A stretch of DNA of 64,000 nucleotides from an uncultured Clostridia bacterium (GCA_934129895.1 CAKOWY010000001.1:496001-560000); one strand, 5' to 3'; numbered from the stretch's first letter, positions 41,434 through 50,348 are shown. A program made the numbers and translations. The notes: generated from the sequence alone by a model not told the origin.

Positions 41434-42384
41434 TTATTCTGGAATTTCTAATGTTATTTTTCCTAATTTTCCGCTTCTGAAATCATCAAGTATAAGTTTT
41501 GCTGTTCTTTCATCATCTACATTTCCGCCAAGTATTGCTCCTCTTCTTCTTCCTATTAGTTGCATTATCTCATAAATATTTTCATTTTCAGCTTGTTCTT
41601 GTGCTAAAATATCATCAATATTTTCTTCATCTAATGAATATCTTTGCAATAAATTCTCTTTATAATTTTCTAACATAAATTTAGTCAATGTATAAGCTAC
41701 TTCTACTAAATCTAATATATCATCTTTTATAGTTCCTGTTATTGCTAAATTCATTGCAACTTTTTCATTTTCAAATTTAGGCCACAATACTCCAGGGGTA
41801 TCTAGCAATTCTATTTTTTCATTTATTCTTATCCATTGTTTTTGTTTTGTTACTCCTGGTTTATTTCCTACTTCTGCAGATGTTTTCTTTGATATTCTGT
41901 TTATAAATGATGATTTTCCTACATTTGGAATTCCAACAATCATTGTTCTTATTTTTCTTCCAATGCGCCCTTTATCAGCCATTTTTTGTATATCTTCTTC
42001 CATTACTTTTTGGATTTGTCTTACTGTTTCATTTACTCCTTTTCCTGTTAATGAATCAGCTAATACTACTTTTTGACCTTTTTTAGTAAAGTATTCAATC
42101 CATCTTTCAGTTTTACTTTTGTCTGATAAATCATATTTGTTTAATACTATTATTTTCTTTTTATTTTGCGTTATTTGTCTTATATCTGGATTTTGGCTTG
42201 ACATTGGTATTCTAGCGTCAAGTATTTCTACTACAACATCTATCATTTTTAAGTCTTCTGCTATTTGTCTTCTTGTTTTTGCCATGTGTCCTGGAAACCA
42301 GTTGATACTCGTAGATGGTAAACTTTTTACATCTTCGTTCATTTTTTTATTTTTTCTCATTTCTCTTTTTTGGTACATATCCAT
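41434..42384 (-). CDS. rbgA: Ribosome biogenesis GTPase RbgA (YlqF)
   Basis: Circularly permuted GTPase required for 50S assembly. The signature INWFPGHMAKTRRQI is at about residues 27-41. G motifs follow in permuted order: G4 LNKYDL, G1 GIPNVGKSS, G2 KPGVTKQ, G3 DTPGVLWPKF. The C-terminal helical domain ends near ITLEIPE. The 316 residues include an extra N-terminal tail of 28 residues. A second copy of the first 29 codons lies 2.56 kb upstream at 44858-44944, with an accessory insert between; the two copies align without gaps up to Trp29 and then diverge. Confidence 0.95.
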   Translation of the reverse strand: MDMYQKREMRKNKKMNEDVKSLPSTSINWFPGHMAKTRRQIAEDLKMIDVVVEILDARIPMSSQNPDIRQITQNKKKIIVLNKYDLSDKSKTERWIEYFTKKGQKVVLADSLTGKGVNETVRQIQKVMEEDIQKMADKGRIGRKIRTMIVGIPNVGKSSFINRISKKTSAEVGNKPGVTKQKQWIRINEKIELLDTPGVLWPKFENEKVAMNLAITGTIKDDILDLVEVAYTLTKFMLENYKENLLQRYSLDEENIDDILAQEQAENENIYEIMQLIGRRRGAILGGNVDDERTAKLILDDFRSGKLGKITLEIPE

Positions 42385-42465
42385 TATTTATCACTTCCAC
42401 TCTCTATCATTCTTGTTTCATTAATCTCTTCTTTATTATTAAAAGCAATTTCAATCATGCAATAC

Positions 42466-43335
42466 TTACTCATTCGCCCCTCCAATTAATTTTTGATTAT
42501 CTAATTTCGTTATACCTATTATATTATTATCGCTTGCTAAAATAGTTATTTGTCTTTTAGCAGTTTCATTTAATTTTTCTAATCTATCTTTTTGACCAAT
42601 ATTATTTTCTATCATACTGGCATTTAATACCTCTAAATTAGATAAGACAACTAAATGTAAAATATCTGTATAATCTCTTATATTACCCTCCAATTTTGGA
42701 TTATTTTCTCTCCACTCTTTTGCAGTCATTCCAAACAATGCTACATTTATTACATCTGCTTCGTTAGCATAAACAAAAACTTTTTGTTTATCTGTTAAAG
42801 TAGGAACTAAATTTTCTTTAATACTATCAGTATGTATTCTATAATTTGTTTTTGATAAGCTTCTTCTAACAGACCATTCTATTTTTTCTTGATATGTTTC
42901 ATTATATTTTAATCTTTCAAATTCTTGAATCAAATATAATTTAAATGCGGGATCTATCCAAGAGGCAAATTCTAAGGCAATATCTGGATGTGCAAATGTG
43001 CCACCATCATATTTTCCTCTTTTACTTACAAAACCCTTAGCATTTGTAGTGCTTATCCATCTAGAAGGACTCATTGTAAAAGAATTATTTGCAGAGTCAT
43101 TTTTAAACTCGCGAGATTCCGCTAGTTTAAAATTTTCATTAAACAGTTCTTCCCAAAGTGAATAAAAATCAAAAGAACTTTTATTGCTCATCCACTTAAT
43201 AACAACATCCCCAGGATTATCTGGATTTTTGTATCTTGCCAAATCTGTTAAAGATATATAATCTATATTATCAATTCTCATTACGTTTATCAAATTATCT
43301 TTTACATTCATTTTTGTTGTAATTTTATTATTCAT
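42466..43335 (-). CDS. KilA-N domain protein
   Basis: 289-residue protein with a KilA-N DNA-binding domain, frequent in phages and in bacterial accessory regions. Family features are IDYISLTDLARYKNPDNPGDV near residue 24, WISTTNAKGFVSKRGKYDGG, and TFAHPDIALEFASWIDPAFKLY (in two parts) near residue 118. The C-terminal half is helical and unassigned. AAGGAAGG precedes the ATG. It is the first intact gene of the insert bracketed by the duplicated rbgA starts. The role in the cell is unknown. Confidence 0.88.
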   Translation of the reverse strand: MNNKITTKMNVKDNLINVMRIDNIDYISLTDLARYKNPDNPGDVVIKWMSNKSSFDFYSLWEELFNENFKLAESREFKNDSANNSFTMSPSRWISTTNAKGFVSKRGKYDGGTFAHPDIALEFASWIDPAFKLYLIQEFERLKYNETYQEKIEWSVRRSLSKTNYRIHTDSIKENLVPTLTDKQKVFVYANEADVINVALFGMTAKEWRENNPKLEGNIRDYTDILHLVVLSNLEVLNASMIENNIGQKDRLEKLNETAKRQITILASDNNIIGITKLDNQKLIGGANE

Positions 43336-43510
43336 ATATTATCCTTCCTTTCTATTTTATATTTTAGATACTACAAGAAAAATCAAATATATATTAAAAA
43401 TCAATTTCATTTAATAATTTTTAGTATATAATTAGTATCTAAACGCGTTTTTTTCTTATTGTAAAAGTGTTAAAAGCCTTATTTAACGGTCTTTTTATTT
43501 TTAACCTAGC

Positions 43511-43868
43511 CTAGAAACAAATTGCAAAGTGTAATTTAGTAGCCCAAATTCTAAAGTTGGTTGCTTTTTTTGAATTTACTCTATATCCAACTGCAATAAT
43601 CATATCAAGGTTATATATCTTTACATTTTTTTTAGAATTATCAACGTCGGTTTTTCCGACGGTATTATTTTTATCAAGTTCACCACTATTTAATATATTA
43701 TTAATATGTTCTGTTATGTACTTCTTCCCACGCCAAACAATTCTGCAATTAAATTTTGAGTAAGCCATATGTCATTATTTATTAACATTACACTAACCTT
43801 AATATTATTGTTTGAATCTCTATATATTAAAAAGTCATGATTAGTTATTTGTAAGTTTTTATTGTCTA
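43511..43868 (-). pseudogene. RhuM-family protein remnant
   Basis: One phase reads FLIYRDSNNNIKVSVML and NNDIWLTQNLIAELFGVGRST; a second continues YITEHINNILNSGELDKNN and YNLDMIIAVGYRVNSKKATNFRIWA before an early stop. Joined, these give the N-terminal domain of RhuM (virulence-associated) proteins, normally about 330 residues. A frameshift near GGAAGAAGTACATAAC and the loss of the C-terminal two thirds make it a pseudogene. It is part of the same insert as the KilA-N gene. Confidence 0.75.
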
Positions 43869-44013
43869 TTTATTATTCTCCTTTCTTTTAAATAATTATC
43901 TATAATTAATTTTTGATTAGTTATGCTATTTGATTCTTTTTCATTACTATATTCTTCTTTTGATAAACGAAGATACACTGCTACCTTATATGTCATCTTA
44001 ATATTACAACTTT

Positions 44014-44700
44014 CTATAAAATTTCACAAAGAAGATTTTGTTCTTCTTTTTTTATTTCATTTTCAATTATCCATTTTATATCTTCTATCGATTTATCAAT
44101 ATTAAATATGCCATTACCTACTGGATAATAAACAGGATAAACTTTATATTCGTTTTTATTAATTTGTATTTTGTGACATTTTTTTCTATTTTCAGATACA
44201 GATATCTTTTTATTTAAAATAATAGAACTAACTTGGTTTCCAAAAGTAATAATTATTTTTGGTTTAATTATATTTATTTCTTTGAATAATAAATCAAGAT
44301 ATTTTTTCAACACTTCATCAGGCAATGGTCTTGCATCTATTTGTGTACATTTACCTAAATTAGTAATGAACAATTTATTTTTTTCAATTTCTTCGTAAAC
44401 ATAGTCGCAAAACTCATAATCCCATTCTTTTGGTTTCTTTTCTTGAATTTTGTTAAATGTTTCTTCACTTAATAAATCAACTTTATAGAACAACTTCCAT
44501 ATGTTTTTAGTTCCTAACCATGGAGACTTTCTACCTTTCCAAGATTTATCACTGGCAATATTTTTTCCGGTAGGATTCATAAAAACAAAACATATATCAG
44601 GATTTTTTTCACATCCACCATTATATATAGAATCTAATTCCTTAGCACCATATTTAACTTGTAATTCATCATAATCTTTTCTTAAATCTTCTATCTTCAA
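44014..44700 (-). CDS. Uracil-DNA glycosylase superfamily protein
   Basis: About 229 residues with a uracil-DNA-glycosylase-like fold: CFVFMNPTGKNIASD near the N-terminus (family motif 1 region), KLFITNLGKCTQIDARPLPDE in the centre, KIIITFGNQVSSIIL, and VYPVYYPVGNG near the C-terminus, in the place of the usual His-Pro-Ser. Substrate unknown; this is not a classical Ung. The frame opens at 44748, but AGAAGG fits the TTG at 44700. It is the upstream-most gene of the insert inside the duplicated rbgA starts. Defence or repair cargo is possible. Confidence 0.7.
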   Translation of the reverse strand: MKIEDLRKDYDELQVKYGAKELDSIYNGGCEKNPDICFVFMNPTGKNIASDKSWKGRKSPWLGTKNIWKLFYKVDLLSEETFNKIQEKKPKEWDYEFCDYVYEEIEKNKLFITNLGKCTQIDARPLPDEVLKKYLDLLFKEINIIKPKIIITFGNQVSSIILNKKISVSENRKKCHKIQINKNEYKVYPVYYPVGNGIFNIDKSIEDIKWIIENEIKKEEQNLLCEIL

Positions 44701-44857
44701 AATATTCACCTTCTTATAAAAAAGTTTCTTTAAGTAGTTCTTACCCAATTTTTCTTATAATTTTTGTTAATTTTTTATTAAAAATTGTAAAAAGAAATTT
44801 AATTAAAAGCCTTATAAAATAAGAGTTTTAAAGAGAGTTTATATAAGTCGTTCTTTC

Positions 44858-44944
44858 CCAGTTAATTCCAACTTTAGTTGCTTTTTCTTCTGTATTACTA
44901 TTTTTCTTTTCTTGTCTCATTTTTCTTTTTTGATACATATCCAT
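44858..44944 (-). pseudogene. Second copy of the rbgA 5' end (29 codons)
   Basis: The minus strand from ATG 44944 reads MDMYQKRKMRQEKKNSNTEE and ends KATKVGINW, followed by unrelated codons and a stop. The intact rbgA begins MDMYQKREMRKNKKMNED and reaches INW at the same residue 29. The upstream ribosome-binding-site regions also match (GGAAGCGATAAA against GGAAGTGATAAA). The two copies have diverged at the nucleotide level. Together they form direct repeats, ending at CCAGTT on the plus strand, at the borders of a 2.56-kb segment. Confidence 0.75.
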
Positions 44945-44983
44945 TTTTTATCGCTTCCTTTTTATAAATTATAATTTATGAAA

Positions 44984-45454
44984 TTATTTATTATTAAACA
45001 TAAATATTCCATCTTCGTATTTATTGTTGTTCTCTGTATACTCATTTATAACTTTATTCCAAAAATTATAAGCTGATTCACTTCCAATAGATGGAGAAAC
45101 TTCCCAGTTACCTTTGTACATATTAAAGCAGTCAAAAGCAACCCCTTTTCCTAATTTATTTCTTCTATATTTCGGAATAATCATAAATTCAGCAATACTA
45201 TGCCCATATTCATATTTTTGCATATAAGTATTTATCATTACAAAACCTAATAATTTACCATCGACTTTATCCTTGATAAAATATGCATCTCTATCATTGT
45301 TAGAAAAGTATAAATTAAAATACTTATACTCAAATATAGCATTTTCATTCATTTCATTACCATCATTTAGACTTTCTTCAAACAAAGAATATTGTAATAA
45401 CCTATACAGTATGTCCTTATCTTTTTCATTTACTTTATCTAAATAATATTCCAT
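44984..45454 (-). CDS. GNAT family N-acetyltransferase
   Basis: About 156 residues with the GNAT fold: KLLGFVMINTYMQKYEYGHSIAEF (pieces), then IIPKYRRNKLGKGVAFDCFNMY, which carries the RxxxxGKG acetyl-CoA loop, and a C-terminal SAYNFWNKVI segment. It resembles bacterial proteins that acetylate small molecules; substrate unknown. GAGAGG fits ATG 45454; the open frame starts seven codons earlier. The genes around it are also small accessory enzymes. Confidence 0.82.
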   Translation of the reverse strand: MEYYLDKVNEKDKDILYRLLQYSLFEESLNDGNEMNENAIFEYKYFNLYFSNNDRDAYFIKDKVDGKLLGFVMINTYMQKYEYGHSIAEFMIIPKYRRNKLGKGVAFDCFNMYKGNWEVSPSIGSESAYNFWNKVINEYTENNNKYEDGIFMFNNK

Positions 45455-45520
45455 TTTTCCTCTCTCCAATCTCAATGATAAATTACTATTTATTTTTCAT
45501 TTAATACTTCTTTTTTATAT

Positions 45521-45806
45521 TTAATACATTTTGTTTTCAGATTCTTCTCTAAACTCTGGTATTAAATTATATTTTTTTATTATCATTTCAGCAACATCTT
45601 CAGGAGATAAGTTTTCATTATTTATTTTATAATGATTTTCAAACCAAAATTCATCATCATTTGAATTTAATTTATATTTTATATCTCCTTTTATACGGTT
45701 ATTATTACTCCATTCAATATCCTGTTTAGATTTTTTCTTTTAATGCTTCTGCTACCGTCATCTTTCCAACTGCCATTGGCCCAGTTATAATTACTATGTT
45801 TGCCAT
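45521..45806 (-). pseudogene. P-loop nucleotide kinase remnant
   Basis: From ATG 45806 (RBS GGAGG) the frame reads MANIVIITGPMAVGKMTVAE and soon stops. GPMAVGKM is the Walker A loop of a small shikimate-kinase-like family. The next phase gives QDIEWSNNN and then ENHYKINNENLSPEDVAEMI with KKYNL, which matches the C-terminal region of the same family. About 90 central residues are deleted at the junction. Non-functional. Confidence 0.7.
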
Positions 45807-45865
45807 TTATCCTCCTCTTACATTTTTAATCTTCAAAAATCACATTTGCTTTATTAATTTCATTA

Positions 45866-46594
45866 TTAATCATTAAACCTTAGTAAATATCCATCAGGAT
45901 CTTGAATCAAAAATTCCTTATCTTGATATATTTTGCCATTTACTCTATACTCACTTACTTTAATATCTATAAAAAAATCAGTTTGTTTTCTTTTTAATTC
46001 ATTGTACATATTCTCTATATCACTAATTGTCATACTTATATTAATTCCATTACCATAAGGATATTCTAATTTTCCAACACTCCAATTATCATTTTTTTCT
46101 TCTATCATAATTTGATTATCTTCAATTTGCATAAAACAAAATTTGTTTTCTATTCTTTCATATATAATTTTAAATCCCAAATTTTCATAAAACTTTTTAC
46201 TTTTTTCTATATTTGAAACACTTAACTCTGGAATCAAACTATTAAATACAATATCCTTTCTAATTAACTGATGTTTAAAAAATCTTTCTTGAAACTCTAT
46301 TAAAGCCTCAATTTCTTTATTATCCATTTTTCTATCCTTAGGTACAATTATAAGTTTATCATCATTATCATTAACTCTATGAATTAATGCAATACATTTT
46401 CCATCAAACTCTTTTAATGGTTCAAATACTCCCAATACATAACAATCCAATTCTTCTCCATCGCCACTTATTGTATTGGGAACATATCCATAATTTACCG
46501 GATAAATATAATCATATTTAGGATGTCTACTTCCAATAGGTCTATCAATTTTTACACTGACAATTTTATTCAAATAAGTTCTAGCATCTATCAT
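45866..46594 (-). CDS. Inorganic pyrophosphatase-like/VOC domain fusion
   Basis: 242 residues. Residues 1-115 resemble short family I inorganic pyrophosphatases: VKIDRPIGSRHPKYDYIYPV, NYGYVPNTISGDGEELDCYVLG and LIIVPKDRKM. The Asp/Glu cluster at DGEELDCYVLG corresponds to the metal-binding motif DGDPxDxxVL, though with changes. Residues about 122-242 are a glyoxalase/bleomycin-resistance (VOC) domain: PELSVSNIEKSKKFYENLGF, then NISMTISDIENMYNELK and FLIQDPDGYLLRF. The VOC part has few metal-ligand residues, so it may bind rather than catalyse. It overlaps cutA by 14 bases. Confidence 0.8.
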   Translation of the reverse strand: MIDARTYLNKIVSVKIDRPIGSRHPKYDYIYPVNYGYVPNTISGDGEELDCYVLGVFEPLKEFDGKCIALIHRVNDNDDKLIIVPKDRKMDNKEIEALIEFQERFFKHQLIRKDIVFNSLIPELSVSNIEKSKKFYENLGFKIIYERIENKFCFMQIEDNQIMIEEKNDNWSVGKLEYPYGNGINISMTISDIENMYNELKRKQTDFFIDIKVSEYRVNGKIYQDKEFLIQDPDGYLLRFND

Positions 46595-46907
46595 CTTTTA
46601 CATTTCCTTCTATCCATGAAAAAAATTCTTCACTTCCATTTTCGATATCAATTGCTGATATCTCTGCTACATCATAATCATGAATTCTTTTTATTTCTTT
46701 TTCTATCTCTTTAAACAATTCCTTTTTTGTTCTAAATTGTAATTTGAATTCGTCACATTCTTCTAATTGATTATTCCACCAATATTTCGAATGCACTTTG
46801 GATATTTGACTTCCAGAGACTAATCTTTTTTCTAATAATGTTTGTATTATTTTTGTCGCAATTTCTTCTTTATCACAAAAAGTATTAATAATTATATATT
46901 TACTCAT
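46581..46907 (-). CDS. cutA: CutA-like divalent-cation tolerance protein
   Basis: About 108 residues of the CutA1 family, a trimeric ferredoxin-like fold of uncertain function. Typical features are IIINTFCDKEEIATKIIQTLLEKRL, VHSKYWWNNQLEECDEFKLQFRT (given in parts), and the late YDVAEISAIDIENGSEEFFSWI (also in parts). GAGG fits ATG 46907. The last bases overlap the pyrophosphatase-VOC gene, suggesting translational coupling. Confidence 0.87.
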   Translation of the reverse strand: MSKYIIINTFCDKEEIATKIIQTLLEKRLVSGSQISKVHSKYWWNNQLEECDEFKLQFRTKKELFKEIEKEIKRIHDYDVAEISAIDIENGSEEFFSWIEGNVKDDRC

Positions 46908-46934
46908 ATTACACCTCATTCTATAAATAAACTT

Positions 46935-47414
46935 TTATATAATTCTATTTTCTCCAATATTTCTCTTTAGAATTTCTAATGCATTTCTTTTATTCCTTGT
47001 TCCAGACATACAATAACAATATTTTTTCAAAACATATACATTATAATTATTTTCAAATAAGTTTAATGCTGTTGTTAGAACACAGCATTCTATATCAATT
47101 CCGCATAAATATATTTCATCAATATTCTTTTTATTGATATAATCTATAAACTCACTATTAAGCACTGTATATGTATCTTTTTTTATTATTTTGCTACTTT
47201 CTGTATTAATACAAACTTTTTGACTTTCTTCTGTTAAACAGCCTTTCCATGCCAAATTTATATATGTTGGATTATTTTGACTATTAATAAATTGTGAAAA
47301 TATTATTTCGTCAAAGTTATCTTTTTTTATCAATTCTGATATTTCTTTTATTGCTCTTTTTGTATTTTTGTTTATAAATTCTTTTTGCAAATCAATAACT
47401 ACTAATGCTTTCAT
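46935..47414 (-). CDS. Isochorismatase-family cysteine hydrolase
   Basis: 159 residues of the isochorismatase/nicotinamidase superfamily. The catalytic Asp is in MKALVVIDLQKEF, a Lys in IIKKDTYTVLNS, and the Cys in LCGIDIECCVLTTALNL. The substrate is unknown; nicotinamide or another amide is possible. It is slightly shorter than most members (about 180). It begins a small same-strand group with cutA and the pyrophosphatase-VOC gene, with gaps of 27 bases or less or overlaps. Confidence 0.88.
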   Translation of the reverse strand: MKALVVIDLQKEFINKNTKRAIKEISELIKKDNFDEIIFSQFINSQNNPTYINLAWKGCLTEESQKVCINTESSKIIKKDTYTVLNSEFIDYINKKNIDEIYLCGIDIECCVLTTALNLFENNYNVYVLKKYCYCMSGTRNKRNALEILKRNIGENRII

Positions 47415-47488
47415 TTTTCTTCTTATCTCCTATTATAATAGGTTAATTATACCACATATATGCTATTTTAGGAAGTATTAAATTAATA

Positions 47489-47516
47489 AAAAAAGAAGGA
47501 AACATTATTCCCTCTC
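47489..47516 (-). terminator. Terminator of the 47.5-kb membrane protein gene
   Basis: On the minus strand AGGGAA/TTTCCTT forms a short stem, followed by CTTTTTTTATT, 16 bases beyond the stop codon. Confidence 0.65.
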
Positions 47517-47531
47517 ATTTTTGTTCTTACA

Positions 47532-48020
47532 TTAAAAGAACTTATATTCATTTTTGTCTTCTCTGTCATCCCTTTTGGCAAGTTCATCATCATATTCTTT
47601 ATTATTAAAATACCAATCTGTTTTTCTATCTTTTGGATTTGCTTTTCTGTTTTTGTCAACTAATAAATCAAATATACAGAAAAATGCCAATATTATAGCT
47701 ATAAAATCACATATCAAATTCATACTTAAATTTATAGATAATGTTTCTGCTCCTTTTGATAGTACAACCATTGTTTCAACAAAGTGTTCACCATAATATA
47801 ATCCATATACAAGTACATAAGCTAATCCTCCAATTAACTTTCTTTTAATTACTAACAAAATACATAAAAGAACAATAAATGAAATTATAATTTCTAGATT
47901 CATATTATATGCAACAACACCATTTAAATCAATCGAATATTGTGTACAAACAGTAACAATTGCTCTAAAAATCCAAAACATTACCATAAACATTACTATT
48001 ATTATTGTTGAAAAACTCAT
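47532..48020 (-). CDS. Hypothetical multi-pass membrane protein
   Basis: 162 residues with about four transmembrane segments: STIIIVMFMVMFWIFRAIVT, IIISFIVLLCILLVI, LIGGLAYVLVYGLYYG and LICDFIAIILAFFCIFDLLV. A charged cytoplasmic tail of 35 residues contains KDRKTDWYFNNKEYDDELAK. I do not recognise the family. GGGGAGG precedes the ATG. It follows the ireB-ruvX-DUF1292 group on the same strand, separated by a terminator. Confidence 0.55.
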   Translation of the reverse strand: MSFSTIIIVMFMVMFWIFRAIVTVCTQYSIDLNGVVAYNMNLEIIISFIVLLCILLVIKRKLIGGLAYVLVYGLYYGEHFVETMVVLSKGAETLSINLSMNLICDFIAIILAFFCIFDLLVDKNRKANPKDRKTDWYFNNKEYDDELAKRDDREDKNEYKFF

Positions 48021-48046
48021 TTTCGCTATCCTCCCCTAAAAATAAA

Positions 48047-48082
48047 GTTGGCAAGTAGAAAAAATTTATTTCCACCGCCAAC
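48047..48082 (-). terminator. Terminator of the ireB-ruvX-DUF1292 operon
   Basis: On the minus strand GTTGGC/GCCAAC with an inner GTGGAAATAAA/TTTCTAC pairing is followed by TTTATTTTT. Confidence 0.82.
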
Positions 48083-48093
48083 CCAATTTATTT

Positions 48094-48393
48094 TTATTCT
48101 TCTACAAAATTAAATTCATCTTTATATTTTTCTTTAAATATTTCAAAAACTTTATTTAATATTTCTTCATCATCAACACCAACATAAGATTCTTGGTCTG
48201 AATCTTCATCAGAATCTTCTAATTTAAGTATTACTACTTCTCCGTCGCTTTCTTCTCCCTCTGCTTCTACTGGTAATAATACAACATATTCTTCATTATC
48301 TAATTCAACTAAATCCAAAAATTCGAATTTAACTTCTTTTCCGTCTTCATCATTTAATACTATTATGTTATTATCTACTTCTTCATTTTCCAT
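48094..48393 (-). CDS. DUF1292 protein (YrzB-like)
   Basis: Acidic protein of about 99 residues, DUF1292 family: NIIVLNDEDGKEVKFEFLD, LVELDNEEYVVLLPV, then EVVILKLEDSDED. Function unknown. It is encoded with ruvX and ireB in many Firmicutes (the yrzL-yrrK-yrzB order of Bacillus), as here. An extra acidic stretch lies between residues 70 and 80. AAAGGAAGG fits ATG 48393; the open frame starts seven codons earlier. Confidence 0.88.
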   Translation of the reverse strand: MENEEVDNNIIVLNDEDGKEVKFEFLDLVELDNEEYVVLLPVEAEGEESDGEVVILKLEDSDEDSDQESYVGVDDEEILNKVFEIFKEKYKDEFNFVEE

Positions 48394-48457
48394 TTTTAAA
48401 ATCCTTCCTTTCAATTAGGTTGATTTCTCATACCTATTTTATCTTTCTTTAATTTTA

Positions 48458-48880
48458 TCAACTATTTTTTTGTTTTGCTAAATAAGTTTCAAGAATATAT
48501 ACTGCAGATATAGTATCTACTATATTTTTCTTTTTATACTTATTTATATCTAGCATATTCATTGTCTTGTGTGCTGCAACTGTTGTAAGTCTTTCATCAA
48601 TTGTTTCTATTTTCATTTTATTATATTTACATTTTAATTTATGTATAAACATATCTGTTACAACTGTTCTATCAGATTCTGTTCCATTCATATTTATTGG
48701 TCTACCAATAACGATTGTATCAATTTCATACTTTTCTAACAATTCATCTAATCTTCTTAAAATTAATTTATCTGATCCTTTATTATAAATTGTTTCAAGC
48801 CCTTGTGCAGTTATATTCAAAGCATCTGTAATTGCAATTCCTGTCCTTGAATCACCATAATCTATTCCTAAAACTCTCAT
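48458..48880 (-). CDS. ruvX: Putative pre-16S rRNA nuclease / Holliday junction resolvase-like RuvX (YqgF)
   Basis: YqgF-family RNase H-fold nuclease of about 140 residues. The catalytic aspartates lie in MRVLGIDYGDSRTGIAITD and in the C-terminal KKNIVDTISAVYIL. The central VIGRPINMNGTESDR and ETIDERLTTVAAHK are signature motifs. Family members process the 5' end of 16S rRNA; the Holliday-junction activity is disputed. AAAGGAC fits ATG 48880. It lies 18 bases after ireB. Confidence 0.93.
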   Translation of the reverse strand: MRVLGIDYGDSRTGIAITDALNITAQGLETIYNKGSDKLILRRLDELLEKYEIDTIVIGRPINMNGTESDRTVVTDMFIHKLKCKYNKMKIETIDERLTTVAAHKTMNMLDINKYKKKNIVDTISAVYILETYLAKQKNS

Positions 48881-48898
48881 ATTATGTCCTTTCAATTA

Positions 48899-49159
48899 TT
48901 ATAAAGTATCATCAAGACCAATGAAATTTCTTACCATTTTTTCAAGAAGTTCATCTCTTTCAATTGCTCTAATTTTATTTCTTGCATCATTATGGCTTGT
49001 TATATATGTTGGATCTCCAGATAATATATATCCAACAATTTGATTTATTGGATTATATCCTTTTTCTACTAATGCATTATATACATCTTTTAGAATTTCT
49101 TTTGCTTTTTCATTTTTTTCTTTTTCAAAATTAAAACTCATTGTTTTATCGAAATCCAT
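48899..49159 (-). CDS. ireB: IreB family regulatory phosphoprotein
   Basis: 86 residues, highly conserved family: TMSFNFEKEKNEKAKEIL, DVYNALVEKGYNPINQIVGY and LSGDPTYITSHNDARNKI. In Enterococcus, IreB is a substrate of the PASTA kinase IreK and affects cephalosporin resistance. The N-terminal threonine in TMSF corresponds to the phosphorylated region. First gene of the ireB-ruvX-DUF1292 operon. Confidence 0.93.
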   Translation of the reverse strand: MDFDKTMSFNFEKEKNEKAKEILKDVYNALVEKGYNPINQIVGYILSGDPTYITSHNDARNKIRAIERDELLEKMVRNFIGLDDTL

Positions 49160-49200
49160 AAAATTACCTTATCCTTTCATATAAAATTTTATAGAAAATA

Positions 49201-50316
49201 TTATAAACATGTTATATCATTTTCTGATTTATCACAACTATCAAGATATTGCTCTAATCTCTTTAAGACTTCTTCCATTCCAGTTCCTTTATAATATGTA
49301 GTTATTGCAAAATTTAAAGTTGCATTAACACTTACATTGTTTTTACTATCTTTACTATTAGATTGTTTTTCTTCACTTTCTGTTGATTTTAAAGATATGT
49401 TTATTTTTTCAAGTTCTTCTTTCATATTTGTTATAAATCCTGAAACAGAGTCTATATCAACACCTGAAAATGCTATTACAAATTTTGGTCCCATATATCT
49501 TATAAATATATATTCTTTAGATATATTATTTTTCACATAATTGCTAATTTGAATTATTGTTTCATTTCCTAATTGTCTTGAGTATTTTTCATTTATCTCT
49601 TGAATATTAGTAATCTTAAACATACAAATTGCAGATGTAGTATATTGATCTATAATTTTCTTTCCTTCACCGTATAAATATTCTTCTGAATATAATCCAG
49701 TAAATTGATCTGTTTTTACTATTGACTCTAAGGTCTTTTGATGTACTGTTGTTTTTAATACTGAAACAATATTATCTTTTACTATTTCAAATATTGTTGT
49801 ATCTATATTATCAAAATCATGTGGTATTCCACTTTCTATTATCCAGTATCCAATATATACATTATCTGAATATATTGGGAAGAATATTGCTGACTTAGCT
49901 CTCTCAAATTCCATTTCTTGATATGGTAATCTTTCATTTTCATTATTTACTGTAATGTATTTTGGAGTAGCTGTTGCAACACTATCTTTAAATATTGGAA
50001 ATTCTTGTAATTTTTTTAATGTTGGCCAGTGTTTTTTGTCGACATTAGATGCCTTGACTTGATATTCAGTACCATCAAATACTACAATAGTTGAATATTT
50101 TATTTCATATTTTTCAATTAAAATATCATTTATTTTTTGAATTTTTTCATCTACAGAAGATGTTTCTCCTATTGTATTCAAAAAATCTTGTAATACTCTT
50201 AAATTATTAGCTTGCCTATTTAAACTATTAAATTGTTGTATTTTTTTGTGTATAGTAAAATTGTATATTAACAATCCTATTATGACTGCAACTAATATTC
50301 CTATTATTATTAACAC
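49201..50316 (-). CDS. GAF plus degenerate GGDEF domain membrane protein
   Basis: About 371 residues: one N-terminal transmembrane helix (LIIIGILVAVIIGLLIYNF), a coiled region, a GAF-like sensor (about 60-200; IVVFDGTEYQVKASN, AIFFPIYSDNVYIGYW), and a GGDEF-like domain (about 205-345). The signature position reads RYMGPKFVIAF instead of RxGGDEF, so cyclase activity is unlikely; it may bind GTP or act as a scaffold. The open frame starts at TTG 50331, but GGAGGG is spaced for the GTG at 50316. It lies 32 bases after the TadZ/CpaE-like gene. Confidence 0.75.
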   Translation of the reverse strand: MLIIIGILVAVIIGLLIYNFTIHKKIQQFNSLNRQANNLRVLQDFLNTIGETSSVDEKIQKINDILIEKYEIKYSTIVVFDGTEYQVKASNVDKKHWPTLKKLQEFPIFKDSVATATPKYITVNNENERLPYQEMEFERAKSAIFFPIYSDNVYIGYWIIESGIPHDFDNIDTTIFEIVKDNIVSVLKTTVHQKTLESIVKTDQFTGLYSEEYLYGEGKKIIDQYTTSAICMFKITNIQEINEKYSRQLGNETIIQISNYVKNNISKEYIFIRYMGPKFVIAFSGVDIDSVSGFITNMKEELEKINISLKSTESEEKQSNSKDSKNNVSVNATLNFAITTYYKGTGMEEVLKRLEQYLDSCDKSENDITCL

Positions 50317-50348
50317 TAGTTTTCCCTCCAATATTATATTTTTTACTT

